A DNA stretch of 64,000 nt from UBA6772 sp965183875 (GCA_965183875.1 CBCYMK010000019.1:6597-70596); one strand, 5' to 3'. Counted from the stretch's first letter, positions 1 to 8,930 are shown. Numbers and translations are program-made. Notes: generated by a model from the letters alone, not told the origin.

Positions 1-49
1 TTTTCATCGTTTAATTTTCAAATTCTAAGGCTATCAATTCCTAAATTAT

Positions 50-57
50 TAAATTTG
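50..57 (+). promoter_or_regulatory. -7 promoter element upstream of valS
   Basis: TAAATTTG matches the Bacteroidota sigma-A -7 consensus TAnnTTTG. It lies 30 nt before the preferred ATG of valS. No clear -33 TTG was found at the usual spacing. Confidence 0.4.
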
Positions 58-87
58 CGAATCTTAAATTACAAAGCAAGCAATTCC

Positions 88-2718
88 ATGGAAATCCCTA
101 AGAAATACAACCCCTTACAAGTAGAAGATAAATGGTATAAGTACTGGATGGAGAACGATTATTTTAAATCTACTCCAGATGAAAGAGAAGCTTATACAAT
201 TGTAATTCCACCACCTAATGTAACAGGGGTATTGCATATGGGGCATATGCTTAACAATACACTTCAAGATGTATTGGTTAGACGTGCACGTATGTTAGGG
301 AAAAATGCTTGTTGGGTACCTGGTACCGACCATGCCTCAATCGCTACAGAAGCTAAAGTGGTTGCCAAACTTAAGGAGGAGGGGATTTCTAAAGACGATT
401 TATCTCGTGAGGAATTCTTGGAACACGCCTGGGAATGGAAAGAAAAATACGGTGGAGTAATACTCAGTCAATTAAAAAAATTGGGTGCTTCTTGCGACTG
501 GGATCGTACTTCGTTTACCATGGACGATAAACTTTCGGCTTCTGTATTAGAAGTGTTTGTAGATCTCTATAAGAAAGGGTTAGTATATCGTGGTTTCCGT
601 ATGGTAAACTGGGATCCTGAAGCAAAGACTACGGTTTCTGATGAAGAGGTAATCCATAAAGAAGTAAATTCTAAATTATACTATGTTAAGTATGCAGTAG
701 AAAACTCTGATGAGTTTGTTACTATTGCAACTACCCGTCCTGAAACAATTTTGGGAGATACTGCTATTTGTATCAACCCCAACGATGAACGCTTTACTCA
801 TCTAAAAGGTAAAAAGGTTATTGTTCCAATTTCGGAGAGAGTAATTCCTATTATCGAAGATGAGTATGTAGATATTGAATTCGGTACTGGTTGTTTGAAA
901 ATTACACCTGCACACGATCAAAACGATAGAGTAATAGGAGAGAAGCACGGTTTACCGATTGTAGATGTCCTAAATGATGATGCTAGCTTAAATGAGCACG
1001 GTTTACACTACCAAGGAAAAGATCGTTTTGTGGTACGTAAAGAGATTTCTAAGGAATTAGACACTTTAGGTATTCTTGTTAAAGTTGAGGACTACCTTAC
1101 AAAAGTAGGTTGTTCAGAACGTACAAATGCTGTAATTGAACCTAAGGTTTCGGTACAGTGGTTTGTGAAAATGGAAAAGCTAGCTGATCCTGCACTAGAA
1201 GCTGTAATGAGCGATGATGTTCAGTTGGTTCCTGCGAAGTTTAAAAATACCTACCGTCACTGGATGGAGAATGTGCACGACTGGTGTATTTCTCGACAGT
1301 TATGGTGGGGACACCAAATACCAGCCTTTTTCTTTGGTGATGGTTTAAATGATTTTGTAGTTGCTAAAACCATTGAAGAAGCTGTAGTTTTAGCTAAGGT
1401 TGAAACTGGAAATGAAAAATTAACAGCTGCCGATCTTACACAAGATGCAGATGTATTGGATACTTGGTTCTCATCATCACTTTGGCCTATTTCTGTTTTT
1501 AACGGAATTATGGAGCCAGAAAATGAGGAAATTAATTATTACTACCCAACAAACGATTTAGTTACTGCTCCAGAAATTTTATTCTTCTGGGTAGCACGTA
1601 TGATTTTAATGGGCTATGAATACAAAGGCGCTAAACCGTTCGACAATGTATACCTAACAGGAATTGTTAGAGATAAGCAAGGACGTAAGATGTCTAAGTC
1701 TCTGGGTAACTCTCCAGACCCTATCGATTTAATGAAAAAGTATGGAGCTGATGGTGTACGTGTAGGGATGTTGTTCTGCTCTCCTGCAGGTAACGATTTA
1801 CCATTTGATGAAGGTTTATGTGAGCAAGGACGTAACTTCTCCAATAAAATATGGAATGCTTTCCGTTTGGTTAAGGGATGGGAGGTAGCTGAAATAGAGC
1901 AGCCAGAATCGAGTAAAATAGCGATCGAATGGTTTAATTCTAAGCTGAGTGAAACTATAGAGTCTATAAACGAAAATTACGACAAGTTCCGTATTTCGGA
2001 AGTGTTGATGAGTGTTTATAAACTAGTATGGGACGATTTCTGCTCTTCTTATTTAGAGATGATAAAACCTGCTTATCAGAAACCAATTGATAAGGATACA
2101 CTAGAAACTACTCTTGCTTACTTCGAAGAATTATTGAAATTACTTCATCCTTTCATGCCATTTATCTCAGAAGAGATTTGGTCTTTAATTACTGAAAGAG
2201 AATCTAAAGAAGATCGTTTAATTGTAGCTTCTTGGCCAAAAGTAAATACAATCGATAAAACGATTTTGGAAAATGAAACTATAGCAGCTGAGGTTATTTC
2301 GGGTATTCGTGCTATCCGTAATGAGAAAAATATTGCGAATAAAGATCAAATAGAATTGTTTGTTAAGCTAAATGAAGACACAGATAAATCATTTGATTCC
2401 TTAATCTCTAAACTAGGTAACTTAAGTACACTAGATTATGTAGATGCAAAAGTAGAAGGTGCCCTCTCGTTTAGAGTAAAGTCTAACGAATATTATATTC
2501 CGTTGGCTGGTTCTGTAAATATTGAAGAAGAAATAGCTACTCTAAGCCAAGAGTTAAAGTATACCCAAGGTTTCTTAAATTCTGTAATGAAAAAGTTGAG
2601 TAACGAACGATTTGTAAATAATGCTCCCGAGCAAGTAATTACAACTGAACGTAAAAAACAAGCAGATGCAGAAGCGAAAATAAAAGCCCTAGAAGAGCAG
2701 TTAGCTGCGATTCAGTAA
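88..2718 (+). CDS. valS: Valyl-tRNA synthetase
   Basis: Class Ia aminoacyl-tRNA synthetase that charges tRNA-Val in the cytoplasm. The protein starts MEIPKKYNPLQVEDKWYKYW, the usual ValRS N-terminus, so I chose the ATG at 88 over an in-frame TTG at 55. The HIGH-type signature is HMGH at about residues 50-53 after PPPNVTGVL. KMSKS lies near 534-538. Between them sits the editing domain, with TTRPET and GTGCLKITPAHD motifs. The last 70 or so residues form the charged coiled-coil arm typical of ValRS. At about 876 residues it is full length for the family. It stands alone, with a hairpin terminator-like sequence just downstream. Confidence 0.97.
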   Translation: MEIPKKYNPLQVEDKWYKYWMENDYFKSTPDEREAYTIVIPPPNVTGVLHMGHMLNNTLQDVLVRRARMLGKNACWVPGTDHASIATEAKVVAKLKEEGISKDDLSREEFLEHAWEWKEKYGGVILSQLKKLGASCDWDRTSFTMDDKLSASVLEVFVDLYKKGLVYRGFRMVNWDPEAKTTVSDEEVIHKEVNSKLYYVKYAVENSDEFVTIATTRPETILGDTAICINPNDERFTHLKGKKVIVPISERVIPIIEDEYVDIEFGTGCLKITPAHDQNDRVIGEKHGLPIVDVLNDDASLNEHGLHYQGKDRFVVRKEISKELDTLGILVKVEDYLTKVGCSERTNAVIEPKVSVQWFVKMEKLADPALEAVMSDDVQLVPAKFKNTYRHWMENVHDWCISRQLWWGHQIPAFFFGDGLNDFVVAKTIEEAVVLAKVETGNEKLTAADLTQDADVLDTWFSSSLWPISVFNGIMEPENEEINYYYPTNDLVTAPEILFFWVARMILMGYEYKGAKPFDNVYLTGIVRDKQGRKMSKSLGNSPDPIDLMKKYGADGVRVGMLFCSPAGNDLPFDEGLCEQGRNFSNKIWNAFRLVKGWEVAEIEQPESSKIAIEWFNSKLSETIESINENYDKFRISEVLMSVYKLVWDDFCSSYLEMIKPAYQKPIDKDTLETTLAYFEELLKLLHPFMPFISEEIWSLITERESKEDRLIVASWPKVNTIDKTILENETIAAEVISGIRAIRNEKNIANKDQIELFVKLNEDTDKSFDSLISKLGNLSTLDYVDAKVEGALSFRVKSNEYYIPLAGSVNIEEEIATLSQELKYTQGFLNSVMKKLSNERFVNNAPEQVITTERKKQADAEAKIKALEEQLAAIQ

Positions 2719-2734
2719 TTGTTAATACTTTCAA

Positions 2735-2767
2735 AAAAGCTCTTCGATAAGAAGAGGCTTTTATTGT
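2735..2767 (+). terminator. Probable intrinsic terminator after valS
   Basis: Imperfect hairpin AGCTCTTC / GAAGAGGCT with a short GATAA-type loop, preceded by an A-run and followed by T-rich sequence, 16 nt after the valS stop. Confidence 0.6.
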
Positions 2768-2797
2768 TATATTTATTTGAAAACTAAATTCAATCTT

Positions 2798-3094
2798 ATG
2801 AAATTACATTTCCCATCGTTAGTAATGCTTAGTACACTACTCCTACTTTCGGCATGTGTCAATTTAGATTCGGAGTGTATGGATTGCTTCGATGAAGCTG
2901 AGGTGTTTATTAATGAGTTTTGTGGAAATGAAGTTGATGAACTTATTGAAAATGGTTACAATTATGAATTCATACATATGTGGACATTAAATGGTGAATT
3001 TGTATTACCTGAGACAACAGGGGCTTTACCTGCCTATGATTCTTTTGGACAACCAATATATATGAGTTACAGCACAGATGTAACTTGCAATTAA
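2798..3094 (+). CDS. Small putative lipoprotein
   Basis: A protein of 98 residues with a lipoprotein signal peptide: MKLHFPSL, a hydrophobic stretch, then the lipobox LSAC with the acylated Cys near residue 20. The ATG at 2798 is preferred over an in-frame TTG at 2777 because it gives a compact signal peptide. The mature part is short, acidic and Cys-containing (ECMDC, FCGNE, VTCN), and may carry disulphides. I recognise no family. It lies between two hairpin terminators, so it is probably a single-gene transcript. Function unknown. Confidence 0.7.
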   Translation: MKLHFPSLVMLSTLLLLSACVNLDSECMDCFDEAEVFINEFCGNEVDELIENGYNYEFIHMWTLNGEFVLPETTGALPAYDSFGQPIYMSYSTDVTCN

Positions 3095-3110
3095 TTCTTA
3101 TACAATTATC

Positions 3111-3144
3111 AAAAAAGCCTCTTCATAAATGAAGAGGCTTTTTT
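3111..3144. terminator. Bidirectional intrinsic terminator
   Basis: Perfect stem AAAAAGCCTCTTC / GAAGAGGCTTTTT with an ATAAAT loop. It is A-rich on one side and T-rich on the other, so it can serve the lipoprotein gene on plus and the membrane protein gene on minus. Confidence 0.85.
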
Positions 3145-3163
3145 GGTGTTCAATATTTTTGAT

Positions 3164-3592
3164 TTAGCTCAGCCAATTATTCTTCAACCCTTTTTTAGTA
3201 AGATAAATAGGTAGTATGGTTAAGGCTATTAGTAGACTAGACATTCCAATAATGGTAGACTGCATTTCGCCACCATTTGCCAATTCTAAATTATGATTCG
3301 CTTGAAGTATAATTCCTATAAAGGAGATCCAAAATAATTTAGAGGCAATACTCTTTTTTAGTAATAATGCTATACATCCTAATGTACCACCAAAAACACC
3401 CATAGCAAAAGCTGTTTTTGAGAGTAAGCTAAACTTAGTATAAAATATTTGTTGATTTTCAGGCAGTAATAATACATCTGCTTCCGTCATAGTAAACTGT
3501 ATTATAAAATTTAGGATTCCCATAAGGTTCCAGATTAATAATACGATTATAGTTCCTTTAAACCAGTTGGGTGTTTTTTGTAATGTGTTCAT
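3164..3592 (-). CDS. Small integral membrane protein, unknown function
   Basis: A 142-residue protein with four hydrophobic segments: about residues 14-33, 58-78, 84-99 and 112-130. A short charged N-terminus and the C-terminal KKGLKNNWLS are probably cytoplasmic. The second segment contains a small-residue run (FAMGVFGGTLGC) suited to helix packing. I recognise no catalytic motif and no confident family. It is convergent with the small lipoprotein gene across a shared terminator. Good coding sequence, but no role can be assigned. Confidence 0.7.
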   Translation of the reverse strand: MNTLQKTPNWFKGTIIVLLIWNLMGILNFIIQFTMTEADVLLLPENQQIFYTKFSLLSKTAFAMGVFGGTLGCIALLLKKSIASKLFWISFIGIILQANHNLELANGGEMQSTIIGMSSLLIALTILPIYLTKKGLKNNWLS

Positions 3593-3655
3593 CTGTGGGT
3601 TTTAATTTAAAAAATAAATATACAATTAAATAAGTTCTATTATATTCAGGTCAAT

Positions 3656-3678
3656 AAATTCCCATTCATTGGGAATTT
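3656..3678. promoter_or_regulatory. Perfect palindrome, probable operator of the toxin-antitoxin-like pair
   Basis: AAATTCCCA-TTCAT-TGGGAATTT: two perfect 9-nt arms around a 5-nt spacer. It ends 12 nt before a TATATTTG -7 element (3691-3698) and overlaps the region where the -33 element should lie. Antitoxins with a helix-turn-helix commonly bind such palindromes and repress their own operon. Confidence 0.6.
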
Positions 3679-3690
3679 GATTAAGTTTAG

Positions 3691-3698
3691 TATATTTG
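3691..3698 (+). promoter_or_regulatory. -7 promoter element of the toxin-antitoxin-like operon
   Basis: TATATTTG fits the TAnnTTTG consensus, 28 nt before the ATG at 3727 and immediately downstream of the palindrome. Confidence 0.55.
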
Positions 3699-3726
3699 AA
3701 GAATATAATTATGAATAATAAATAGA

Positions 3727-4035
3727 ATGCAAAAATTAATAGATAATATAGAGAATAGATTGTTAATACTGGAGTTTATTGAAGAAACAAAAAGAAGGTT
3801 ACTACAAGGAGTAGAAATTACCTTTTCTTATAAAGCTTCTATGGAGTTACAAGACTTAGTATTGGATTCCGATATTAGTGTATCTGATATAGAATTTGTT
3901 TTAATGAATTTAAAAACAGAACATTATTATAGAGGTATTGATCCATCGGGTAAGAATGATTTTAATGTTTGTGCTTTTTGCGTTAATATTGGAATAAAGA
4001 ACATTGAAATTTATTTGAATTTGGTCTTGAAATAA
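3727..4035 (+). CDS. Putative toxin of a type II toxin-antitoxin pair (MqsR/DUF4258-like)
   Basis: A 102-residue protein. The central part (ITFSYKASMELQDLVL, then SVSDIEFVLMNLKTEHYYRG) resembles the small RNase-like toxins grouped with DUF4258 and MqsR: a helix with KAxxE, a DIxxVLxxL helix and a C-terminal beta sheet (NIEIYLNLVLK). Supporting context: it is the first gene of a two-gene unit, 30 nt before a helix-turn-helix protein that looks like an MqsA-type antitoxin, and a perfect palindrome sits in its promoter. The family call comes from pattern recall and is not certain. A non-toxin regulator subunit is the alternative. Confidence 0.55.
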   Translation: MQKLIDNIENRLLILEFIEETKRRLLQGVEITFSYKASMELQDLVLDSDISVSDIEFVLMNLKTEHYYRGIDPSGKNDFNVCAFCVNIGIKNIEIYLNLVLK

Positions 4036-4065
4036 AAGGGATCCATATCATAATTTTTTCAAATC

Positions 4066-4599
4066 ATGTACCGAAGTATCCTATTAACAAACCATTTAAA
4101 TTTAATTGATATGGGAATCAAACAAATAAATAAGAGGAATTCGATTGAAACAAACGAATTGATAAGTACGGTTAATAAAGAGTACAAAGGTTTAAATTTA
4201 ACCTATAAAGAGGTGTATTATTTAGATTCTCAGGTTTGTGAAGAAACTGGGATGGTTAATGAATCTAAGCAAGTTAAGTATTATACTAGGAGACAGGTTG
4301 AAAGTAATATGAACGCTTTAAAGAGTGTTTATTTTACTTCTAAAGGTTCTGTTTCTCCTATCGAAATCCTAAATTTTAGAGAAAAATATAATATTGCTGC
4401 ATCTACATTAAGTCTAATATTAGGTTTTAGTAAAAATACAATTTCTAATATCGAAAAAGATGGGGTAACTTCTTTAGCAACTGGACGTTTAATAAAAGTA
4501 TGCCTAAATAATTTTAATATTCTTGAGGAGTATATTCAATTATGTGATTCTCTAGACCAAACAAAAAAACAAGCTCTCTCAGAAAGTTTGTTAAATTAA
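4066..4599 (+). CDS. Putative HTH antitoxin (MqsA-like)
   Basis: A 177-residue protein, or 162 if the ATG at 4111 is used (MGIKQINKRN). The N-terminal half is a small domain ending in a charged linker (KQVKYYTRRQVESNMNALKS). The C-terminal half is a clear helix-turn-helix of the Xre/HigA/MqsA kind: ILNFREKYNIAASTLSLILG followed by FSKNTISNIEKDGV. MqsA-family antitoxins also have a C-terminal HTH, but the Cys4 zinc site usual at the MqsA N-terminus is not evident here. The protein is predicted to neutralise the upstream protein and bind the palindrome at 3656-3678. Confidence 0.6.
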   Translation: MYRSILLTNHLNLIDMGIKQINKRNSIETNELISTVNKEYKGLNLTYKEVYYLDSQVCEETGMVNESKQVKYYTRRQVESNMNALKSVYFTSKGSVSPIEILNFREKYNIAASTLSLILGFSKNTISNIEKDGVTSLATGRLIKVCLNNFNILEEYIQLCDSLDQTKKQALSESLLN

Positions 4600-4628
4600 A
4601 TATGTAATAAGTAAATGCTAAATTTAAT

Positions 4629-5150
4629 CTAAACAGAGGCAGTACTTGTATCAACTAACCATTTACCTTGTACTTTCATCGCTTGTTCTATAACATCCCT
4701 TACACAACCGTCGCCCCCTTTTTTATGGGATACATAGTCCGATAAGTTTTTTATTTCTTGTGCAGCATTATCTGGGCAAGTAGGTAAGCCTACTTCTTGC
4801 ATTACCTCATAATCGGGTAAGTCATCTCCCATATATAAAATTTGGGCAGGATCTAAAGAGTAAATATGAATGAGTTCTTTTAATGCACTTACTTTATCGT
4901 GGCAGCCCAAGTATACATCATGCACACCGAGCTTGGTCATTCTAGACTTTACTGCTGCAGAGCTACCTCCAGAAATTACAGCTACTACATAGCCTTTTTT
5001 AACTGCTAATTGAAGTGCATAACCATCACGAGTATTCATCGTTCTTACCTGCTCTCCGTTTGGTAATAAAGTAACACATCCATCTGTAAGAACACCATCA
5101 CAGTCGAAAATGAATGCTTTTATGTTTTTTAATTTAGTTTTATAATTCAT
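4629..5150 (-). CDS. kdsC: KdsC-type HAD phosphatase (KDO-8-P phosphatase)
   Basis: A 173-residue HAD hydrolase of the cap-less C0 type. Motif I is FDCDGVLTDG with both catalytic Asp residues, motif II is the Ser of VISGGSS, the conserved Lys falls in CHDKVSAL, and motif IV is MGDDLPD. Length and motif spacing match 3-deoxy-D-manno-octulosonate 8-phosphate phosphatase, which makes KDO for lipopolysaccharide. It overlaps the DUF2520 gene upstream by 11 nt and is the last gene of the long minus-strand run headed by ccmB. Related HAD phosphatases of the same size are hard to separate by eye. Confidence 0.85.
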   Translation of the reverse strand: MNYKTKLKNIKAFIFDCDGVLTDGCVTLLPNGEQVRTMNTRDGYALQLAVKKGYVVAVISGGSSAAVKSRMTKLGVHDVYLGCHDKVSALKELIHIYSLDPAQILYMGDDLPDYEVMQEVGLPTCPDNAAQEIKNLSDYVSHKKGGDGCVRDVIEQAMKVQGKWLVDTSTASV

Positions 5151-5919
5151 TTTTATTTTTGTCTAAAATAGTTTCAGTAAGAATTTTGTAGATATCAAAA
5201 TGTGCTCCCTTTTCTAAGTAATTTAAATGCGAACTTATGGTAGATTTATCTCCTCTTACTGCTGGTCCTGTTTGAACCTCTTTGGGTTTAAACTTCTTAA
5301 TTTTTGAAGCGGTTTCTTTAATAAGAGGTTGAAGAATTTCTAATGGGATTTTTTCCTTTTGTAAAATATCATCTGCTATCATGTACATAAAATTACTAAA
5401 GTTACAGGCAAATACAGCGGCAACGTGAAGTACTTTTCTTTGATGAGAATTGATGTTGTATACTATCGGGCTTACTAAAGTAGCCAAACGCATTAGAGTA
5501 TTAAAGTCTTCACTTTTAGAAGCTTCTATACAAAATGGGATGTTTTTAAAATTAAGCTTTTTCTCTTTAGAGAAGGTCTGAAGTGGATAAAAAACACCGT
5601 TACGTTCATGTTTTATACAGTCCTTTTCTATGGCACCCGAAGTATGTACTACCAATTTGTTTTTTAATACCAATCTTTGGGATACTTCTGCAATAGCAGA
5701 ATCTTTAACAGCTATAATATATAAATCAGCTTCCTTGTTAAGATCTTCCAGTCGAGTAGTAAAATCGCAATCTAGTTTACGAGCTAAAGACATTGCAGGC
5801 TCCACAGATCTGTTATAAACCTGTACTATTTCTTGCTCTTGTTTTTGTAGTTCTTTAGCTAAATGCCAAGCTACATTACCAGCACCAACAATTACTATTT
5901 TTAGCTTTAGTTTACTCAA
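5140..5919 (-). CDS. DUF2520 Rossmann-fold protein
   Basis: A 259-residue NAD(P)-binding-like protein. The N-terminal Rossmann motif is IVIVGAGNVAWHLAKEL (about residues 8-24). A ketopantoate-reductase/ProC-like helical C-terminal half carries the DUF2520 feature VLHVAAVFACNFSNFMYMIA, followed by GPAVRGDKSTISSHL. DUF2520 proteins are widespread in Bacteroidota and have no proven substrate. The gene overlaps kdsC downstream by 11 nt and ccmF upstream by 8 nt, so it is translationally linked to the cytochrome c maturation operon. This order is common in the group and does not by itself prove a shared function. Confidence 0.85.
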   Translation of the reverse strand: MSKLKLKIVIVGAGNVAWHLAKELQKQEQEIVQVYNRSVEPAMSLARKLDCDFTTRLEDLNKEADLYIIAVKDSAIAEVSQRLVLKNKLVVHTSGAIEKDCIKHERNGVFYPLQTFSKEKKLNFKNIPFCIEASKSEDFNTLMRLATLVSPIVYNINSHQRKVLHVAAVFACNFSNFMYMIADDILQKEKIPLEILQPLIKETASKIKKFKPKEVQTGPAVRGDKSTISSHLNYLEKGAHFDIYKILTETILDKNKNEL

Positions 5920-8326
5920 GACTTATTTGTTTCTTGTTTCTAAATAATTGTATCATAGCAATACCAGTACCTATAGCCATAAGGATCATCCCTATCCATA
6001 ATACATTTATATAAGGGAATATAATTGCCTTCATTACAATAAATGGCTTGTCGTTGTCTATATGCTCGTAGGCTTTAATTTGTATGCTTCCAGCTTCTGG
6101 GTTTACCTCGTCGAACAAGAATTTATATTTTAGATCTCCATCTTCAATAAATCCAGGGAACGATTGCGCCATATTATTCTTTACGGCATAAATAGACTGG
6201 GTAGTAGTAATTCCTCCTTGCATATTTTGCATTCGCAAATTAGCAATTAACATTACATCAAGTGCTCTTGCACTTTCTGTAGTATTGGCATTTACCATTA
6301 GGCTGTCTAAATATAAAAAGTGCTGATTGTAAATTACCGAATCTCCTTGCTTAATATTTATCAAGCTTTCGTGGTGGTACGGATTATTTGGGTCATGCTC
6401 ATCTGTATCGGCGTAGGTTAGATGAGAATATACATCGTAGAGTGCAAAATGTTGGGTAGCGGGTTCGGCTACATTACCCATGATCTCATTCATTTGAATA
6501 AATGGATATAGGGTGAATTGATAGTCGAAGCTGCTGTCTTCAAGTAAGTTGAAATATTCTACTTCATAGGTTTTGTTTATTCCTAATAAGGTATCGGATT
6601 TATACAAAACGTGGTAATTCCCCATTTTTGTAGTATCTCCTTTTTCTAAGAGAATATTTTCATTACTCGGGAAATCTTTAGCTATAAAACCATCATTACT
6701 AGAAATGGTCCTTTTATTTGCGTTACTCAATAGGGCACCCATAATAACCAAAGCAAACCCTATATGTGCTACAGATGCACCTGAGTGTTTCCAATTGCCT
6801 TTTAGTATTTTACGGAAATATTCGAAATTTGAAATCGCTGCAAAAAGCGTAGCCCAAAGAAGAGAGAGGTAGAGGGCGTGCCACATTTGTACCGTATAAG
6901 CGATAGTAACTGCTAATACTCCAGCTAAAACCAAACTAAATGCTATTTGTTTAAATAGTTTTCTAAGGTTTGTTTTATTGTAGGCTAAATACTGGGTTAT
7001 CCCAATTAAGAAGACTATCAGCAAGGCAAATGGAGTTTGCCAAGAATTGTATAAAGCTATAGCATCTAATGGGGGAGCCATATGAGTACCAAACACTTTA
7101 TTAATCACTGGTAAGGAGGTAAACCATGTAATTTGGAATGCAGATATAAATAGAACCATTGAAGCAATAAATACCCAAAATTCTCTAGAACTAGAATCGT
7201 CTTCGCTTTTGTTTGAAGGAATGTCTTTTAGTCTAATTACAAATAAAACTATAGAAGCTACAGTAAAAGTTAATAAGTATACCAATAGCTGACTTGCAAG
7301 TCCACCCGCAAAAGCGTGTACTGAAGTGTCTCCTAAAATACCGCTACGTGTTAAATACGTAGAGTAAATAATAAGAATAAAGGCAAGTATAGTTAGTGCA
7401 ATAGTTGTTCTAAGAGCTGATTTTTTAGCTCTGTATATAAGCATGAGATGCGCTGCAGAAACCAAAATTATCCAGGGTACCAAAGAAGAGTTTTCTACGG
7501 GATCCCATGCCCAGAAGCCACCAAAAGATAATGCTTCATAAGCCCAAGCACCGCCCATTAGTATTCCTGTACCTAATACCATAATCCCTGCATAGGTCCA
7601 TGGTAATGCTTCATTAACCCATTTAGAATATTGCTTTTTCCAAAGCCCTACTAGGGCATATGCAAATGGAATCATGGTAAGTGAAAATCCTAGAAATAAA
7701 ATAGGAGGGTGTATAACCATCCAGTAATTTTGCAATAAGGGATTCAATCCTCTACCGTCTAAGAATTGTGGTACTACTTGGAGGTAATTAGCCATCTCTG
7801 TCCAAGGTAATCCTAAATTTTCTTCTAGGTTACGAATAAGTACAAAAGGGCTACTACCTAGTTTTAGACCCATTATTTCTATCCCCAATACCATAGAAAC
7901 TAAGAATATCTGTATAACCGAAACGATAGTCATTATAGCAGGTTCCCATGACTTTGATTTTTTAATCAATATTCCACCAAGTAGAATATTCCAGAATGTC
8001 CAAAGTAAGAAACTCCCTTCCTGACCTTCCCAGAAACAAGAAACCATATAGTGGGTAGGTAATTCTAAAGAGGAGTGTTGCCATACATAATCATATTCAA
8101 AATAATGATTATAGATCATTATAAACATGCAGGAAACGATTCCTAGAACTGAGGCACCGTGGGTATAAAATGAAGCTCTAGCTAGCGGGAGCCATATTTT
8201 TTTTAGCTGCTCGTTCAGGCTACTTTTATAAAAAGAAAATGCAGCCAATAATGAGGCTGCAAAGGCAATACTAATAAAAGCTTGGCCTAAATTTCCAATA
8301 AGCGAGTGTTCACCAATAAATTCCAT
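5912..8326 (-). CDS. ccmF: Cytochrome c maturation protein CcmF/CcsA-type haem lyase
   Basis: An 804-residue polytopic inner-membrane protein of the haem-handling family. The tryptophan-rich WWD signature is seen as GGFWAWDPVENSSLVPW near residue 270, and HP/HH histidines (VIHPPILFLGF, SVHAFAGG) probably ligate haem. At least 12 hydrophobic segments precede a large periplasmic region (about residues 545-770) before a final transmembrane helix. It attaches haem received from CcmE to apocytochrome c. It is longer than E. coli CcmF (about 650), as usual in Bacteroidota. The single-base gap to ccmE and the overlap with the downstream gene mark an operon. Confidence 0.92.
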   Translation of the reverse strand: MEFIGEHSLIGNLGQAFISIAFAASLLAAFSFYKSSLNEQLKKIWLPLARASFYTHGASVLGIVSCMFIMIYNHYFEYDYVWQHSSLELPTHYMVSCFWEGQEGSFLLWTFWNILLGGILIKKSKSWEPAIMTIVSVIQIFLVSMVLGIEIMGLKLGSSPFVLIRNLEENLGLPWTEMANYLQVVPQFLDGRGLNPLLQNYWMVIHPPILFLGFSLTMIPFAYALVGLWKKQYSKWVNEALPWTYAGIMVLGTGILMGGAWAYEALSFGGFWAWDPVENSSLVPWIILVSAAHLMLIYRAKKSALRTTIALTILAFILIIYSTYLTRSGILGDTSVHAFAGGLASQLLVYLLTFTVASIVLFVIRLKDIPSNKSEDDSSSREFWVFIASMVLFISAFQITWFTSLPVINKVFGTHMAPPLDAIALYNSWQTPFALLIVFLIGITQYLAYNKTNLRKLFKQIAFSLVLAGVLAVTIAYTVQMWHALYLSLLWATLFAAISNFEYFRKILKGNWKHSGASVAHIGFALVIMGALLSNANKRTISSNDGFIAKDFPSNENILLEKGDTTKMGNYHVLYKSDTLLGINKTYEVEYFNLLEDSSFDYQFTLYPFIQMNEIMGNVAEPATQHFALYDVYSHLTYADTDEHDPNNPYHHESLINIKQGDSVIYNQHFLYLDSLMVNANTTESARALDVMLIANLRMQNMQGGITTTQSIYAVKNNMAQSFPGFIEDGDLKYKFLFDEVNPEAGSIQIKAYEHIDNDKPFIVMKAIIFPYINVLWIGMILMAIGTGIAMIQLFRNKKQISLE

Positions 8327-8327
8327 A

Positions 8328-8732
8328 TTAATAAGTAGGGCTTGTTAATGTGTCTTGATCTATATGTTGTTGCTCGTTGTATTTCGATGGACATTTCATT
8401 AAAATTGTACGGGCAACAAAACCAGTATCTGTAGCAAAACCAGTCATTGTTATTTTTTCAGAACGCTCAAAATCTTGAGGTTTTGAATCGTGGTAATAAA
8501 CTTTTCTCTCGTTGTGTAAGGAGTCAACTGCAAAAAAAGTTAAAAGGTTTAAGCGAGGCTCAAACAGAATATCTCTATCCTTATTCAATTCTCCTATAAC
8601 GGTAAACTCTTTCCCCATTTGTTTTTCTGCATCTGCAAAAGTAATATAGGTACTGGCATTAAAAGTAAGCGACATAATAACACCAATTATTACCGCTACT
8701 AAAAGGATTAAAACGATTTCAGTTTTTTTCAT
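8328..8732 (-). CDS. ccmE: Cytochrome c maturation haem chaperone CcmE, C-type motif
   Basis: A 134-residue periplasmic OB-fold protein anchored by an N-terminal helix (residues 5-24). It binds haem covalently and hands it to CcmF. The haem-binding motif, HxxxY in E. coli, is CPSKY here (Cys114, Tyr118), the CxxxY variant known from some archaea and other bacteria. The gene lies 2 nt from ccmD and 1 nt from ccmF. Everything after the motif is a short acidic tail, as in normal CcmE, so the protein is complete. Confidence 0.9.
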   Translation of the reverse strand: MKKTEIVLILLVAVIIGVIMSLTFNASTYITFADAEKQMGKEFTVIGELNKDRDILFEPRLNLLTFFAVDSLHNERKVYYHDSKPQDFERSEKITMTGFATDTGFVARTILMKCPSKYNEQQHIDQDTLTSPTY

Positions 8733-8734
8733 GC

Positions 8735-8929
8735 CTATTCTTCTAGCTTTTGTACTTTTTTATCAATGCGAATTAGGTAGATCATCAGTCCAATAAATAT
8801 AGTTGCGATAACTGCTACTACCACATATATTTTTCCGTTCGAACGCATAATATCTGCCATTTCTACCTCTTGAGCAAAGGTGATTGTACTACAGAATAGA
8901 CTGAGTAAAGCTGTGATTATAAACTTCAT
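8735..8929 (-). CDS. ccmD: CcmD family small membrane protein
   Basis: A 64-residue protein with a cleavable signal peptide (MKFIITALLSLF to TFAQ) and one transmembrane helix followed by a basic, coiled tail (IRIDKKVQKLEE). This layout and its place between ccmC and ccmE identify CcmD, which helps release haem-loaded CcmE from CcmAB-CcmC. I chose the ATG at 8929 because a longer in-frame version would read into ccmC and have no proper signal peptide. Sequence conservation in CcmD is low, so context carries much of the call. Confidence 0.8.
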   Translation of the reverse strand: MKFIITALLSLFCSTITFAQEVEMADIMRSNGKIYVVVAVIATIFIGLMIYLIRIDKKVQKLEE

Positions 8930-8930
8930 A

